DNA of 64,000 nt from Afifella marina DSM 2698 (GCF_900102695.1 NZ_FMVW01000001.1:806001-870000); one strand, 5' to 3'. Shown: positions 19,469-32,808, counted from the stretch's first letter. Notes: generated from the sequence alone by a model not told the origin. Program-made: numbers and translations.

Positions 19469-21510
19469 ATGGCCCCTTTGCAGACGACCGTACTGGCCGC
19501 TTCGACGAACGCTGAGGCCGCTGATCTCAAGCCGATGGCGAACGCCATTCGCGCGCTCTCCATGGATGCGGTGGAGAAGGCGAAATCGGGACATCCGGGC
19601 ATGCCCATGGGCATGGCCGATGTGGCGACCGTCCTCTTCAGCAAGTTCATGCGTTTCGATCCGCAGGACGCTGCCTGGCCGGACCGCGACCGCTTCGTGC
19701 TGTCGACCGGCCACGGCTCGATGCTTCTGTACTCGCTGCTGTATCTGACGGGATATCCGGAAGCGACGATCGACCAGCTGCGGAATTTCCGCCAGCTCGG
19801 CGCACGCACGGCCGGCCATCCGGAATACGGCCATCTGGCGGGTGTCGAAGTGACGACCGGTCCGCTCGGTCAGGGGCTTGGTGCCTCGGTCGGCATGGCG
19901 ATCGCCGAACGGCTGATGGCGGCGCGCTTCGGTGAGGAGATCGTCGACCATTACACCTACGCGATCGCCGGTGACGGCTGCCTCATGGAAGGTGTGAGCC
20001 ACGAAGCGATCGATCTCGCCGGCCATCTGAAGCTGAGGAAGCTGATCGTCCTCTTCGACGACAATCAGATTTCCATCGACGGGCCGACATCGCTTGCGAC
20101 CTCCGTCGACCAGCTGAAGCGTTTTGAGGCGGCCGGCTGGTCGGTGCGCCGCGTCGACGGTCACGACATGGCGGCGGTCGAGGCTGCGATCGAGGCCGAG
20201 CGCCAGACCGATCGTCCTTCGCTGATCGCCTGCCGCACGATCATCGGCTGGGGCGCTCCCAACAAGCAGGGCACCCATGGCGTGCACGGTTCGCCGCTCG
20301 GGGCCGAAGAGGTCGCTGCCGTCCGCGAGGAGCTTGGCTGGACGCATGAGCCTTTCGTCATCCCAGAAGAGGTTCTGAAGGATTGGCGCGAGACCGGCAA
20401 GCGCGGGACCGCGCTGCATGACGATTGGAAGAAGCGTCTGGCGGAGGCTCCGAAAGAGCGTCGCGACGCCTTCCACGCCGCGCTCGAGCTCGACTTTACG
20501 GGCAGTGAATTGCGCGACGCGATCGAGAGCATCAAGCAGCGCTTCTCCTCCGAGAAGCCGAAGCTCGCCACGCGGCAATCCTCGCAGAAGGTTTTGGAAG
20601 AGCTCGTGCCGCTGTTGCCGTCATTGATCGGCGGTTCGGCCGATCTCACCGGCTCCAACGGCACGCGTGTCGCGGCGCAGCAGCCGGTCACGCCCGACGA
20701 TTTCAGCGGCAATTACATGCATTACGGCGTCCGCGAGCACGGCATGGCGGCCGCGATGAACGGCATGTCGCTGCATGGCGGCTTCGTTCCCTTCGGCGGC
20801 ACCTTCCTGGTCTTTGCCGATTATTCGCGCCCGGCGATCCGTCTTGCGGCGCTGATGGGCGTGCGCGTCATCCACGTGATGACCCACGATTCCATCGGCC
20901 TCGGCGAGGATGGCCCGACGCACCAGCCGGTCGAGCATCTGGAATCCCTGCGTGCCATGCCGAACCTCAACGTCTTCCGTCCCGCCGATGCGGTGGAAGC
21001 GGCGGAAGCCTGGCAGTGCGCCATCGAAAACGCTTCGGGTCCTTCGGTTCTGTGCCTGACGCGCCAGGGCCTGCCGACGCTGCGCACCGAGCACGTGTCT
21101 GAGAACCTGTCGGCGAAGGGGGCCTATGTGCTCCGCGAACCGGAGGGCGACCGCGACGTGACCCTGATCGCCACCGGCTCGGAAGTGCCGATCGCGGTCG
21201 AAGCGGCGGAGAAGCTTGCAGCCGACGGCATCGCCGCAGCCGTCGTCTCTGCCCCGTGCTTCGACATCTTCAAGACCCAGGACCGAGCCTATCAGACCAA
21301 GGTTCTGGGCACGGCGCCACGGATCGGTGTCGAAGCTGCGGTGCGCGATGGCTGGGATCGCTGGCTCGGCCCGGACGGCATCTTCATCGGCATGCAGGGC
21401 TTTGGGGCGAGCGGGCCCTATCAAGAGCTCTACGAGCATTTCGGTATCACCCCGGACGCCATCGTCGATGCGGCCCGGACCTTCATCAACCTTGGCAAGG
21501 AGAGCGAATA

Positions 21511-21511
<1 letters not shown>
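19469..21511 (+). CDS. cbbT: Transketolase
   Basis: This 680-residue thiamine-diphosphate enzyme moves two-carbon units in Calvin-cycle regeneration. It has the N-terminal substrate region [20 protein letters not shown], the ThDP motif [18 protein letters not shown] with a downstream DDNQISIDG, and the pyrimidine-domain [14 protein letters not shown]. The ATG at 19469 follows AAAGG; a TTG three bases upstream is also open. The stop TAA overlaps the cbbA start. Confidence 0.96.
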
Positions 21512-24086
<2,575 letters not shown>

Positions 24087-24119
24087 AGCCCGAACCGAGA
24101 CTATTTGGAGAACGCATCC

Positions 24120-24536
24120 ATGCGCATTACCCAAGGCACCTTTTCGTTTCTGCCCGATTTAACGGACGAGCAGATCACCAAGCAGGTGCAGTACTGCATC
24201 GACAATGGCTGGGCGGTGAACATCGAGTTCACCGACGACCCGCATCCGCGCAACACCTATTGGGACATGTGGGGCCACCCGATGTTCGATATCGAGGATG
24301 CGGCGGGCGTGATGATGGAGCTCAACGATTGCCGTAAGGTCTATGGCGACCGTTACATCCGCCTATCGGCCTTCGATTCCTCGCACGGCTGGGAATCGGT
24401 GAAGATCTCTTTCATCGTCAATCGGCCTGCGGAAGAGCCGGGCTTCAGCCTGGAGCGGCAGGAGTGTGCCGGTCGCATGACCCGCTACACGACCCGGGGC
24501 TACGCGTCCGACAAGCCGGAAGGCGCGCGGTACTAA
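24120..24536 (+). CDS. cbbS: RuBisCO small subunit
   Basis: This 138-residue subunit begins [19 protein letters not shown] and contains [18 protein letters not shown], both typical of red-type small subunits. Its length includes the C-terminal hairpin extension that completes the central pore in form IC enzymes. TTGGAG precedes the ATG. It lies 33 bases after cbbL. Confidence 0.97.
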   Translation: MRITQGTFSFLPDLTDEQITKQVQYCIDNGWAVNIEFTDDPHPRNTYWDMWGHPMFDIEDAAGVMMELNDCRKVYGDRYIRLSAFDSSHGWESVKISFIVNRPAEEPGFSLERQECAGRMTRYTTRGYASDKPEGARY

Positions 24537-24609
24537 AGCGACCCTATTCGAATAACTGGCGTCGCGCCTCGGGCGCGGCGCCGATCAGAGTTTGTGAGCG
24601 GATGCTGCG

Positions 24610-25569
24610 ATGAACGACCAGGTCAAAACCGAGAATGCCAATCCCGCCGAGGCGGAAACTGCTGCGCCGGTCACCTCGGTGGATCTGCAGCGCGAATTCG
24701 AGGAATCGGGCGTCGGCGACGTCCTGCGTGAACTCGATGAGACCCTGGTCGGCCTTGCGCCTGTCAAAAAGCGCATTCGCGAAACCGCAGCGCTCCTCCT
24801 GGTGGAGCGCGCCCGCAAGCAGCTCGGCCTCGCCTATGAGGCGCCGACCTTGCATATGAGCTTCACCGGCAATCCGGGTACCGGCAAGACGACCGTCGCG
24901 CTCAAAATGGCGAGCCTCCTTCACAGGCTCGGCTATATCCGCAAGGGTCATCTCGTCTCCGTCACGCGCGACGACCTCGTCGGCCAGTATATCGGCCACA
25001 CCGCGCCGAAGACGAAGGAAGTGTTGAAGAAGGCGATGGGCGGCGTCCTCTTCATCGACGAGGCCTATTACCTCTACCGCCCGGAAAACGAGCGCGATTA
25101 CGGTCAGGAATCGATCGAAATCCTTCTCCAGGTGATGGAAAATCAGCGCGAGGATCTGGTCGTCATTCTGGCCGGCTACGCCGACAAGATGGATAAGTTC
25201 TTCGAGAGCAATCCGGGCTTTCGCTCGCGCATCGCGCACCACATCGATTTTCCAGATTACAACAACGAGGAGCTCCTCAGGATCGCCGAGATGATGCTGA
25301 ACGAGCAGAACTACGAATTGTCGCCCGATGCGCGCGAGACGCTCATCCGCTACATCGACCGCCGCCGTCAGCAGCCGCACTTCGCCAATGCCCGCTCGGT
25401 CAGAAACGCCCTCGACCGCGCGCGTCTGCGCCAGGCGAACCGTCTCTTCGAGGCGGGGACCGGCCCGGTGACGGTGGAGGATCTGAAGATGATTTCCCCC
25501 GAGGACATCAATGTCAGCCGGGTGTTTTCCATTCCCACGGACAGTGAACGCGCCGAAGAACGGGCGTGA
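24610..25569 (+). CDS. cbbX: Red-type RuBisCO activase CbbX
   Basis: This 319-residue AAA+ ATPase removes inhibitory sugar phosphates from red-type RuBisCO by pulling on the large-subunit C-terminus. The Walker A motif [11 protein letters not shown] and the Walker [14 protein letters not shown] are clear, followed by the arginine-finger region [17 protein letters not shown]. An N-terminal extension of about 25 residues, rich in Ala and Glu, is likely disordered. It follows cbbS by 73 bases and runs into cbbE. Confidence 0.96.
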   Translation: MNDQVKTENANPAEAETAAPVTSVDLQREFEESGVGDVLRELDETLVGLAPVKKRIRETAALLLVERARKQLGLAYEAPTLHMSFTGNPGTGKTTVALKMASLLHRLGYIRKGHLVSVTRDDLVGQYIGHTAPKTKEVLKKAMGGVLFIDEAYYLYRPENERDYGQESIEILLQVMENQREDLVVILAGYADKMDKFFESNPGFRSRIAHHIDFPDYNNEELLRIAEMMLNEQNYELSPDARETLIRYIDRRRQQPHFANARSVRNALDRARLRQANRLFEAGTGPVTVEDLKMISPEDINVSRVFSIPTDSERAEERA

Positions 25570-25604
25570 GCGAAATAGCCCGCGCGGGCACAGGGAGAGC
25601 CGCC

Positions 25605-26288
25605 ATGAACGATATCTTGATTGCCCCGTCGATCCTTTCCGCCGATTTCGCCAGGCTCGGCGAGGAAGTGGCCGCCGTCGACCGCGCCGGCGCCGACTGG
25701 ATCCATCTCGACGTGATGGACGGGCATTTCGTGCCCAACATCACCTTCGGTCCGCCCATCATCAAGGCGCTGCGCGGCTCCTCGCAAAAAGTCTTCGACT
25801 GTCATTTGATGATCGAGCCGGCCGACCCGTTCCTGGAGGCTTTCGCCGCCGCCGGCTGCGATTACATCACCGTGCATCAGGAGGCGGGACCGCATCTCGA
25901 CCGCTCGCTGCAGGCGATCCGCGGGCTCGGCAAGAAGGCCGGCGTCTCTCTCAATCCCTCGACGCCGGAAACGACGCTCGAATACGTGCTCGACCGGCTC
26001 GACCTCATCCTTCTGATGAGTGTCAATCCCGGCTTCGGCGGTCAGGCTTTCATTCCCGCGATCATCGAGAAGACGCGCCGCGTGAAGGAAATGATCGGCG
26101 ACCGCGACATCCGCATCGAGATTGATGGCGGCGTCTCTCCGGAGACCGCGCCGGCGCTCGCCGCGGCCGGGGCCGATGTGCTTGTTGCGGGCTCCGCGGT
26201 CTTTAAAGGCGGCAGCGAAGAAACATATCGTCAGAACATCACTGCCATTCGCACGGCAGCGGAGGGGGCGCTGAAGGCGGCCGCCTGA
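25605..26288 (+). CDS. cbbE: Ribulose-phosphate 3-epimerase
   Basis: This 227-residue TIM-barrel enzyme interconverts ribulose-5-phosphate and xylulose-5-phosphate. It has [32 protein letters not shown] (metal histidine and aspartate), [10 protein letters not shown] and [12 protein letters not shown]. The ATG at 25605 has GGGAGAG 6 bases upstream; a GTG at 25566 overlapping the cbbX stop is also open but has no good ribosome site. Confidence 0.95.
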   Translation: MNDILIAPSILSADFARLGEEVAAVDRAGADWIHLDVMDGHFVPNITFGPPIIKALRGSSQKVFDCHLMIEPADPFLEAFAAAGCDYITVHQEAGPHLDRSLQAIRGLGKKAGVSLNPSTPETTLEYVLDRLDLILLMSVNPGFGGQAFIPAIIEKTRRVKEMIGDRDIRIEIDGGVSPETAPALAAAGADVLVAGSAVFKGGSEETYRQNITAIRTAAEGALKAAA

Positions 26289-26309
26289 GACGCAGACAAG
26301 GAGAGCTTC

Positions 26310-26861
26310 ATGGCTGCAACCGCCGCGATTTGCGATTTCGGCTGGAAGGCGAAGGATTTCACCCTCAAGGGCACTGACGGCAAAACCTATTCGCTCGCCG
26401 ATTGCGCGGGTGAGAACGGCACGCTCGTCGCCTTCATCTGCAATCACTGCCCCTATGTGAAGGCCGTGATCGACCGTTTCGTGCGCGACGCCAGGGAGCT
26501 TGAGGCCTACGGCATCAAGACGATCGCCATCTGCTCCAACGATGCAGAGGCCTATCCCGACGATTCCTTTGAGAACATGCAGGCATTCGCCGAAGAGCAC
26601 GGCTTTTTCTTTCCCTATCTGCATGACGAAGATCAGTCGGTGGCGCGCGCCTGGGAGGCCGTCTGCACGCCGGATTTCTTCGGCTTCAACAAGGACCTGG
26701 AGCTGCAGTTTCGCGGCCGGCTCGACGCATCCCGGAAAGAGGCGGTGTCGGATGCGCCGCGCGAGCTTTTCGAGGCGATGAAAAAGGTCGCTCAAACCGG
26801 CGAAGGGCCGAGGGAACAGATCCCCTCGATGGGCTGCTCCATCAAATGGAAGGCCGCCTGA
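26310..26861 (+). CDS. Thioredoxin-fold (AhpC/TSA-like) protein in the cbb operon
   Basis: This 183-residue protein has a redoxin/thioredoxin-like fold. It starts with the GWKAKDFTLKGTDGKTYSL strand pattern and has a cysteine pair in ICNHCPYVKA (Cys44 and Cys47). No signal peptide is seen, so it is cytoplasmic. It begins 21 bases after cbbE, and its stop overlaps the cbbZ start by one base, so it is a genuine operon member. Similar proteins of unknown role are widespread in alphaproteobacteria. A role in redox control of Calvin enzymes or peroxide defence is an inference. Confidence 0.82.
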   Translation: MAATAAICDFGWKAKDFTLKGTDGKTYSLADCAGENGTLVAFICNHCPYVKAVIDRFVRDARELEAYGIKTIAICSNDAEAYPDDSFENMQAFAEEHGFFFPYLHDEDQSVARAWEAVCTPDFFGFNKDLELQFRGRLDASRKEAVSDAPRELFEAMKKVAQTGEGPREQIPSMGCSIKWKAA

Positions 26862-27544
26862 TGGCCTCGTCCTGGCCGAAGGCCATCATCTTCGATCTCG
26901 ACGGCACGCTCGTCGATTCCGTTCCCGATCTGACCGATGCCTTGAACGATCTCCTCGTCGAGGAGGGGCTCCCCGCCGTCAGCGAAGACAATGTCCGCAA
27001 GATGGTGGGCGACGGCGTCGAAAAGCTCGTCGAGCGCGGTTTTGAGGCGCGCGGGCGCACACTCGACAAAATCGAGCTCGAGAGCCTGGTCGCGCGTTTC
27101 CTGGCGCTTTACGAGCCGCGAGCAACCGAGAAGACGGTGCTTTTCCCGACCGCCGTGGAAACATTGGCGGGCCTTGAAGAAAGCGGCATCGCGCTCGCCG
27201 TCGTCACCAACAAGCCCGGCGAGGCGACGCGTCTCATCCTGGAAGGTCTCGGCGTTGCCGAACGTTTCGGCGCCGTCATCGGCGGCGACAGCGGTTTGCC
27301 GAAGAAGCCGGAGCCCGCTGTCCTTCTGGCGGCGCTGCAGCAGCTTGGGATCAGCACCGACGACGCGCTGATGGTCGGCGACAGCCCGGCCGATGTGGGG
27401 GCCGCGCGGGCGGCCGGCCTGCCGGTCCTCGTCATGAGCTATGGTTACACCAAGCTGCCGCCGGAAGAGCTCGGGGCCGACCAGGTGATCGATTCCCTCT
27501 CCGAGATCGTCGAAGCCATCCGCATGATGCGCGCCGCAGCCTGA
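26861..27544 (+). CDS. cbbZ: Phosphoglycolate phosphatase
   Basis: This 227-residue HAD-family phosphatase removes phosphate from 2-phosphoglycolate made by RuBisCO oxygenation. The HAD motifs are FDLDGTLVDS, VVTNKPGEATR, KPEPAVLLAAL and MVGDSPADVGAARAAG. The ATG at 26861 overlaps the preceding stop. It is the last gene of the cbb operon. Confidence 0.92.
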   Translation: MASSWPKAIIFDLDGTLVDSVPDLTDALNDLLVEEGLPAVSEDNVRKMVGDGVEKLVERGFEARGRTLDKIELESLVARFLALYEPRATEKTVLFPTAVETLAGLEESGIALAVVTNKPGEATRLILEGLGVAERFGAVIGGDSGLPKKPEPAVLLAALQQLGISTDDALMVGDSPADVGAARAAGLPVLVMSYGYTKLPPEELGADQVIDSLSEIVEAIRMMRAAA

Positions 27545-27645
27545 GGGCGGGCGTATCTCGGCGAGGGTTGCCGCCGAAGGGAAGGGCGAAACCCGCCGCG
27601 TGACCGGCGCTGCCCCTGGCGCGACAACGGCTTTCCGCTATAAGG

Positions 27646-27660
27646 TGAAAATCGTTCTCA
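27646..27660. promoter_or_regulatory. Fur-like box before the monooxygenase gene
   Basis: The sequence TGAAAATCGTTCTCA forms an imperfect 7-1-7 inverted repeat that matches the Fur consensus TGATAAT-n-ATTATCA at 11 of 14 positions. It lies directly after a -10-like TATAAG (27639-27644), where an iron repressor would block transcription. In rhizobia a related regulator (Irr or Mur) could use such a site instead. Confidence 0.5.
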
Positions 27661-27711
27661 TCTTTTGGCCGAGCCCGATCGGCCGAACCAATCCCATAGG
27701 AGCAGCGAAAA

Positions 27712-28023
27712 ATGTACATCGCCATGAACCGCTTCAAGGTGAAGCCGGAATCGGCCGAGGATTTTGCCGAAGTCTGGCGCAGCCGCGATTCGCAGCTTTC
27801 CAAGGTGCCGGGTTTCGTCGAGTTCCATCTCCTCAAGGGGCCGGAGCGGGAAGATCACGTGCTCTATGCCTCGCACACGGTCTGGCGCTCCTACGAAGAT
27901 TTCGAGAACTGGACGAAGTCTGAGCATTTCCGCAATGCCCATGCGGGCGCCGGCGAGCGCAAGCCTCTCTATATCGAGCATCCGCAGTTCGAAGGTTTCG
28001 AGGTCGTCCAAGACGTTCGCTGA
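27712..28023 (+). CDS. Antibiotic-biosynthesis-monooxygenase fold protein, heme-oxygenase-like
   Basis: This 103-residue protein has a ferredoxin-like ABM fold. MNRFKVKPESAEDFAEVWR and GFVEFHLLKGPEREDH, then TVWRSYEDFENWTKSEHFRN, resemble IsdG/HmoA-type heme-degrading monooxygenases, where Asn, Trp and His are catalytic. An Asn, two Trp and a nearby His (HFRNAH) are all present. With the Fur-like box upstream, the likely role is release of iron from heme. An uncharacterised quinol monooxygenase of the same fold is the alternative. Confidence 0.75.
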   Translation: MYIAMNRFKVKPESAEDFAEVWRSRDSQLSKVPGFVEFHLLKGPEREDHVLYASHTVWRSYEDFENWTKSEHFRNAHAGAGERKPLYIEHPQFEGFEVVQDVR

Positions 28024-28096
28024 TTGCCGCAGCCGGTGGGCGCGCCGCCCGGGCTCTGCTATGTCCTGAAAGGACAGGCAAGACGGGGGACGCAGC

Positions 28097-28834
28097 GTGA
28101 CGACACGACCGCTCGCTCAGAAGACGATCGGTGTTCTGGGCGGTTCCAGCAACATCGCCACCGGCCATTACTACCGCTTTCTCAATGAGATCGTGAATGC
28201 ACGTCTCGGCGGTTGGGACATCGCCGAGACGGTGATCGTCGGCATGAATTTCGGCAATATCGAAGCCTTTCTGCATGCCGACGATTGGACCTCGCTGGAG
28301 GCCTATATGGCGAAGAAGGTGGATGCGCTGATTGCCGCAGGCGCCGATGTGATCGTCGGCGTCTCCAACACTCTGCATAAGCCGATGGAGGCGATCCTTG
28401 CTTCCCGCGACATCGATTATATCCACATCGTCGATCCGACGGGCGAGGCGATCCGCAAGGCAGGGCTGAAACGCGTTGCTCTCTTCGGCACCAAGCCGAT
28501 CATGGAAATGGATTACGCCCGCTGCCGCTATGAGGAAAAATTCGGGCTGGAGATCGTCGTCCCGAGCGCGGCCGAGCGCGCTGAGATCGATCGCATCATC
28601 TTCGACGAACTCGTCAAGGATGAAATCCGTTCGCAATCGAAAGCCCGTTATCTGGAGATTGCCGAAAGGCTGGCCCGCGAAGAGGGGGCAGAGGGCCTGA
28701 TCCTCGGCTGCACGGAGATCTTTCTTTTGATCGACCAGAAGGATCGCCCGGACTTTCCCATGTTCAATACGACGCGGCTGCATTGCGAAGCGGCCGTGGA
28801 CTATGCGCTGGCAAACGCGCTAGAGGCGCAGTGA
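28097..28834 (+). CDS. Aspartate/glutamate racemase family protein (YgeA/RacX-like)
   Basis: This 245-residue protein starts with IGVLGGSSNIATGHYYRFLNE and has the second catalytic cysteine in GLILGCTEI. The first active-site position, in GVSNTLHKP, is serine rather than cysteine; broad-specificity racemases such as YgeA have threonine there. The GTG start follows a GGGGGA ribosome site. It probably racemises an amino acid, but the substrate is unknown. It stands between the iron-regulated gene and menF without overlap. Confidence 0.82.
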   Translation: MTTRPLAQKTIGVLGGSSNIATGHYYRFLNEIVNARLGGWDIAETVIVGMNFGNIEAFLHADDWTSLEAYMAKKVDALIAAGADVIVGVSNTLHKPMEAILASRDIDYIHIVDPTGEAIRKAGLKRVALFGTKPIMEMDYARCRYEEKFGLEIVVPSAAERAEIDRIIFDELVKDEIRSQSKARYLEIAERLAREEGAEGLILGCTEIFLLIDQKDRPDFPMFNTTRLHCEAAVDYALANALEAQ

Positions 28835-28958
28835 ACGGGAGAGCCTGGAAAAGGAGCATGGCGCTGCAGGTCGATCGGCTGGGCCGCAAGGCCCCGGCAA
28901 GGCGGCGCGTCTTTTCTGCGTCTCCACAAGAGCCCGAAGGCCCGCGTAAGCATCTCTC

Positions 28959-30284
28959 ATGAACGCTAATAACAACGGCATACCCGGTTTCCTGGAAAGG
29001 GCGATCGCTGCTTCGGGCGAGACGCTGGCGACGCTTGCGCCGGGCGAAGTCATAAGCCTCGCGATCGATCTGCCGGGCAGCACACTTGCGCGCTGTCAGG
29101 GCTTTTCGGGCGATTGTCGGTGGGTGTCTCCTCCGACGGGCCGTGCCTTCTATGCTGCCGGAAAAGCCGTCGAAGGCTCGCGTGACGCGCTCGACCGCCT
29201 GTTGTCTCAAGCAGGCGTCTGGCGCCGCATCGGTGGTGCTTTCGCATTGCCGCTGGCTTTTTTCACCCTGCCGCCAGCCACGGCGAAGCAGGACCTTTCC
29301 TTCTTTGTGCCGCGCGTCCTCTTTCGCCGCGAGGGTGACGCCTGGAGCGTGATCTTGTCCGCGGGCCATGATGGGCGCTCCCCGCAGGAGATCGCCGGCG
29401 ACTGGCTGACGCTCGCCGACAGCATTCTCTCGCCGGCCGGCCTGGGTGGCGAGGCTCGCATCGAAGGCTCAGAGGCCACGCCGGATGAGACGACCTGGAA
29501 GGCGCGTGTCGCCGAAACCAGCGCCGCGATTCGCCACGGCCGCTTCGACAAGGCGGTCCTTGCCCGCCGTCTGGCCCTACGGCTTGCAGAACCGGTCGAC
29601 CCCAATCGTCTCGTCGACCGCCTCGCTGCTTACAATGCGGGATCGAACATCTTCTCGCTGCCCCACGGCGGCGGTCATGTCGTCGCCGCGAGCCCGGAAC
29701 GCCTGGCCGTGAAGAAAGGCCGGGACATCTTGAGCGACGGGCTCGCCGGCACGGCCCGCAATGCCGGTGCGGCACCGGTCGATGACGCCGCCGAATCGGC
29801 CCTCTTTGCCTCGGCCAAGGAGCGCAGCGAGCATGCCATCGTCGTCGATGCGATCGCAGCCGACCTCGAGGATTTCTGCGAGACGCTTGAGCGACCGTCG
29901 GCTCCGGGCTTTATGCATCTGTCGCGCGTCACGCATCTGTGGACGCCCTTGTCCGGGCGGCTGAAGCCGGGTGTCGGACTTCTCGACGTGGCGGAACGGC
30001 TTCACCCGACCCCGGCCGTTTCGGGATTTCCCCGCGAAACGGCACTTGCCTGGCTGAACGAGCTGGGCGAGGAGCGCGACGGCCTCTATTCAGGTGTTGC
30101 CGGTTGGATCGACGCGGACGGAGACGGAGAGGCGGCCGTCGTTTTGCGCACGGCTTTCTTTGCCGGGCGCGAGGCAAGCCTGTGGGCCGGTGCCGGCATC
30201 ATGGCGCAGTCGGACCCGGCGGCCGAATGGATGGAGACGGAAATGAAGCTTGCCACCATGTTGGATCTCTTCGCAGACAAATGA
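28959..30284 (+). CDS. menF: Isochorismate synthase
   Basis: This 441-residue chorismate-using enzyme makes isochorismate, the first step of menaquinone synthesis. The catalytic domain is in the C-terminal half: FDKAVLARR with the general-base lysine, VVAASPERL, LAGTARN, ERSEHAIVVDAI, HPTPAVSGFP and GLYSGVAGW. An entC-type role in siderophore synthesis is excluded by context, because menD starts inside its stop codon (ATGA). About 120 bases upstream hold no gene. Confidence 0.93.
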   Translation: MNANNNGIPGFLERAIAASGETLATLAPGEVISLAIDLPGSTLARCQGFSGDCRWVSPPTGRAFYAAGKAVEGSRDALDRLLSQAGVWRRIGGAFALPLAFFTLPPATAKQDLSFFVPRVLFRREGDAWSVILSAGHDGRSPQEIAGDWLTLADSILSPAGLGGEARIEGSEATPDETTWKARVAETSAAIRHGRFDKAVLARRLALRLAEPVDPNRLVDRLAAYNAGSNIFSLPHGGGHVVAASPERLAVKKGRDILSDGLAGTARNAGAAPVDDAAESALFASAKERSEHAIVVDAIAADLEDFCETLERPSAPGFMHLSRVTHLWTPLSGRLKPGVGLLDVAERLHPTPAVSGFPRETALAWLNELGEERDGLYSGVAGWIDADGDGEAAVVLRTAFFAGREASLWAGAGIMAQSDPAAEWMETEMKLATMLDLFADK

Positions 30285-31975
30285 ACGGACCCGCCGAACA
30301 GACGTTTCACTGGGCTGCGGCCCTTGCATCCGGGCTTGCTGCAGCCGGCGTGCGCCGGCTTGTTGCCTCTCCGGGCTCACGCTCGACGCCGCTGACGCTT
30401 GCCGCCTTGCGTCATCCCGAAATCGGTGTGCGCATGGTGGTTGATGAGCGTTCGGCCGCCTTCTTCGCGCTCGGTCTCGCCAAGGCCTCCGGCGAGCCGG
30501 TGGCGCTTGCGGCAACATCCGGTTCGGCGATCGCCAATTGGCTGCCGGCTGTCGTCGAGGCCGATATGGCCCGCGTGCCACTCATCCTTCTTTCCTCCGA
30601 TCGTCCGCCCGAGCTGCAGGATTGCGGTGCCAATCAGACGATGGACCAGGCGGGGCTCTTCAGCACCCATGTGCGCAAGTTCTTCCAGCTGCCGCCGGCT
30701 GAGGCCGAGACGGGCTGGCTCGCGAATTTCGCCGCGAGGATGGTGGCGGCGAGCCGTGGCCCGCTTCCGGGCCCGGTTCACATCAACGTGCCGTTGCGCG
30801 AGCCGCTCGTCCCGTCAGCCTCGATCGCTGTGGACGAAACGGCCGGAGCGCCGATCCCGCTGACGCTTCCGACACATTTGCAGCCGACGGGCGAAACCCT
30901 CAATCGCATCTCCGGCATCATCGGCAAAGGGCGCGGGGCCATCGTCTGCGGCAGCGAAGCGCTGAGCGACGCCGCGCGCCGTGCGATTCTCGACCTGGCG
31001 AGACGGCTCGACGTGCCGGTTTTCGCCGACGTTCTCTCCGGTCTGCGCTTCGGCACGCAGGAGCCGGAAATCCTTGCCCATCCCGATCAGGTGGCGCGTT
31101 CCGCGCCGACGCCCGATTGGATCCTGCGGTTCGGCGGCACGCCCGTCTCCAAAGCCGTCTCCACCTGGATGGAGAAAGCGCATACGAAACCGCAGATCGT
31201 CGTCTCCGAAACGCCGCGGCTTGCGGACCCGGCAGGGACGGCGAGCCATGTCGTCACCGCCGATGTGGCGCTCGTCTGTGCGGGGCTCGATGCGCCCGCC
31301 GGGCCGCCGGAATGGCGTGCTGACATCGTTGCCCTCGACAGCGAGGCCATGCGGGCGGCGGATGCCGTGTGCGACGGCGACCGCGTTTTCGAGGGCGCGC
31401 TGATGCGCCGGCTCGTGCGTGCTGTGCCGCCGTCGACCGCGATTTTCCTCGGCAATTCGCTCGCCGTGCGGGCCGCCGATTGGCTCGCTGGCCGCAGCGC
31501 ATCGAAGCTGCGGGTTTACGGAAATCGCGGCGTCAGCGGCATCGATGGCAATCTGTCGACGGCCTTCGGCATTTCCGCCATCTCCGAAAACTGCGTCGCG
31601 GTCGTCGGCGATCTCGCCTTCCTGCACGATCTCGGGGCGCTCGCGCTCGGCCGCGATCTGCCGCTCGCGATCCTGCTTCTCGACAATGGCGGCGGCGGCA
31701 TCTTCGATCATCTGGCGCAGGCGGATCTGCCGGAATTCGAGACCGGCTGGCTGACGCCGCAATCGCTCGACCATGTGGCGGCAGCGCGCGCTTTCGGCCT
31801 CGCCGCACAGGATGTCGACGGCCTCGACGAGGCGATGGCGGCCGTCAATGCGGCGCTCGATCGGCCCGGGACGACGGTGATCCGCGCGACCATCGGGCGC
31901 GAGAAGAGCCTCGCCCGTTTCAAGACTTTCTTCGCCGCCGCTGCGGCGCCCGTGACCCAAGGACAAACGCGATGA
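30281..31975 (+). CDS. menD: SEPHCHC synthase MenD
   Basis: This 564-residue thiamine-diphosphate enzyme joins 2-oxoglutarate to isochorismate. It has [16 protein letters not shown] and [16 protein letters not shown] (ThDP glutamate) at the N-terminus, and [17 protein letters not shown] plus [11 protein letters not shown] and [13 protein letters not shown] in the C-terminal ThDP-binding domain. Both ends overlap their neighbours as ATGA (menF upstream, menB downstream), indicating tight translational coupling. Confidence 0.95.
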   Translation: MNGPAEQTFHWAAALASGLAAAGVRRLVASPGSRSTPLTLAALRHPEIGVRMVVDERSAAFFALGLAKASGEPVALAATSGSAIANWLPAVVEADMARVPLILLSSDRPPELQDCGANQTMDQAGLFSTHVRKFFQLPPAEAETGWLANFAARMVAASRGPLPGPVHINVPLREPLVPSASIAVDETAGAPIPLTLPTHLQPTGETLNRISGIIGKGRGAIVCGSEALSDAARRAILDLARRLDVPVFADVLSGLRFGTQEPEILAHPDQVARSAPTPDWILRFGGTPVSKAVSTWMEKAHTKPQIVVSETPRLADPAGTASHVVTADVALVCAGLDAPAGPPEWRADIVALDSEAMRAADAVCDGDRVFEGALMRRLVRAVPPSTAIFLGNSLAVRAADWLAGRSASKLRVYGNRGVSGIDGNLSTAFGISAISENCVAVVGDLAFLHDLGALALGRDLPLAILLLDNGGGGIFDHLAQADLPEFETGWLTPQSLDHVAAARAFGLAAQDVDGLDEAMAAVNAALDRPGTTVIRATIGREKSLARFKTFFAAAAAPVTQGQTR

Positions 31976-32808
31976 GTGACGCAAAGATCGCCTGGCAGAC
32001 GGTGCCGGGGCAGGATTTCACCGACATCCTTTTCGACAAGGCGGACGGGATCGCCAAGATCACCATCAACCGTCCGCATGTGCGCAACGCCTTCCGGCCG
32101 GAGACGCTGGAAGAGATCATGACGGCGCTGCATCTTGCGCGTCTCGACCAGGAAGTCGGCGTCATCATCCTGTGCGGCGCCGGGCCGGATGCCTTCTGCG
32201 CCGGCGGCGACCAAAAAATCCGCGGCGACGATGGCGGCTACAAGGACCAGGCGGGCGTTCACCATCTCAATGCTCTCGACCTGCAGCGCATGATCCGCAC
32301 CTTGCCGAAGCCTGTTGTGGCGATGGTGGCGGGCTATGCGATCGGCGGCGGCAATGTCCTGCAGCTCGTCTGCGACCTGACGATCGCGGCCGACAACGCC
32401 CGTTTCGGCCAGACCGGCCCGCGCGTTGGTTCCTTCGATGCAGGCCTCGGCGCCGGGCTGATGGCGCGCACGGTGGGGCTGAAGAAGGCCAAGGAAATCT
32501 GGTTCCTCTGCCGCCAGTACGATGCGCAACAGGCGCTCGAGATGGGCATGGTCAACACCGTCGTGCCGCTCGACCGGCTGGAGGAGGAGACCGTTTCGTG
32601 GTGCCGAGAAATGCTGCGCCTGTCGCCGACCGCGCTGCGTGTCCTGAAGGCCGGCTTCAACGCCGACACCGACGGGCTGTCGGGTGTGCAGGAGCTTGCC
32701 GGCAATGCGACCGCGCTCTTCTACATGACCGATGAAGGCCAGGAAGGCCGCAACGCCTTCAACGAAAAGCGCGCGCCTGATTTCTCGCGCTTTCCGCCGC
32801 GTCCCTGA
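31972..32808 (+). CDS. menB: 1,4-dihydroxy-2-naphthoyl-CoA synthase MenB
   Basis: This 278-residue crotonase closes the second ring of the naphthoquinone. [49 protein letters not shown] and the long family tail [20 protein letters not shown] are clear. The Gly in [10 protein letters not shown] places it in the bicarbonate-dependent class, like the E. coli enzyme. The tyrosine-containing segment that follows in E. coli is replaced here by GLGAGLMAR. It overlaps menD and is 45 bases before menC. Confidence 0.95.
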   Translation: MSDAKIAWQTVPGQDFTDILFDKADGIAKITINRPHVRNAFRPETLEEIMTALHLARLDQEVGVIILCGAGPDAFCAGGDQKIRGDDGGYKDQAGVHHLNALDLQRMIRTLPKPVVAMVAGYAIGGGNVLQLVCDLTIAADNARFGQTGPRVGSFDAGLGAGLMARTVGLKKAKEIWFLCRQYDAQQALEMGMVNTVVPLDRLEEETVSWCREMLRLSPTALRVLKAGFNADTDGLSGVQELAGNATALFYMTDEGQEGRNAFNEKRAPDFSRFPPRP

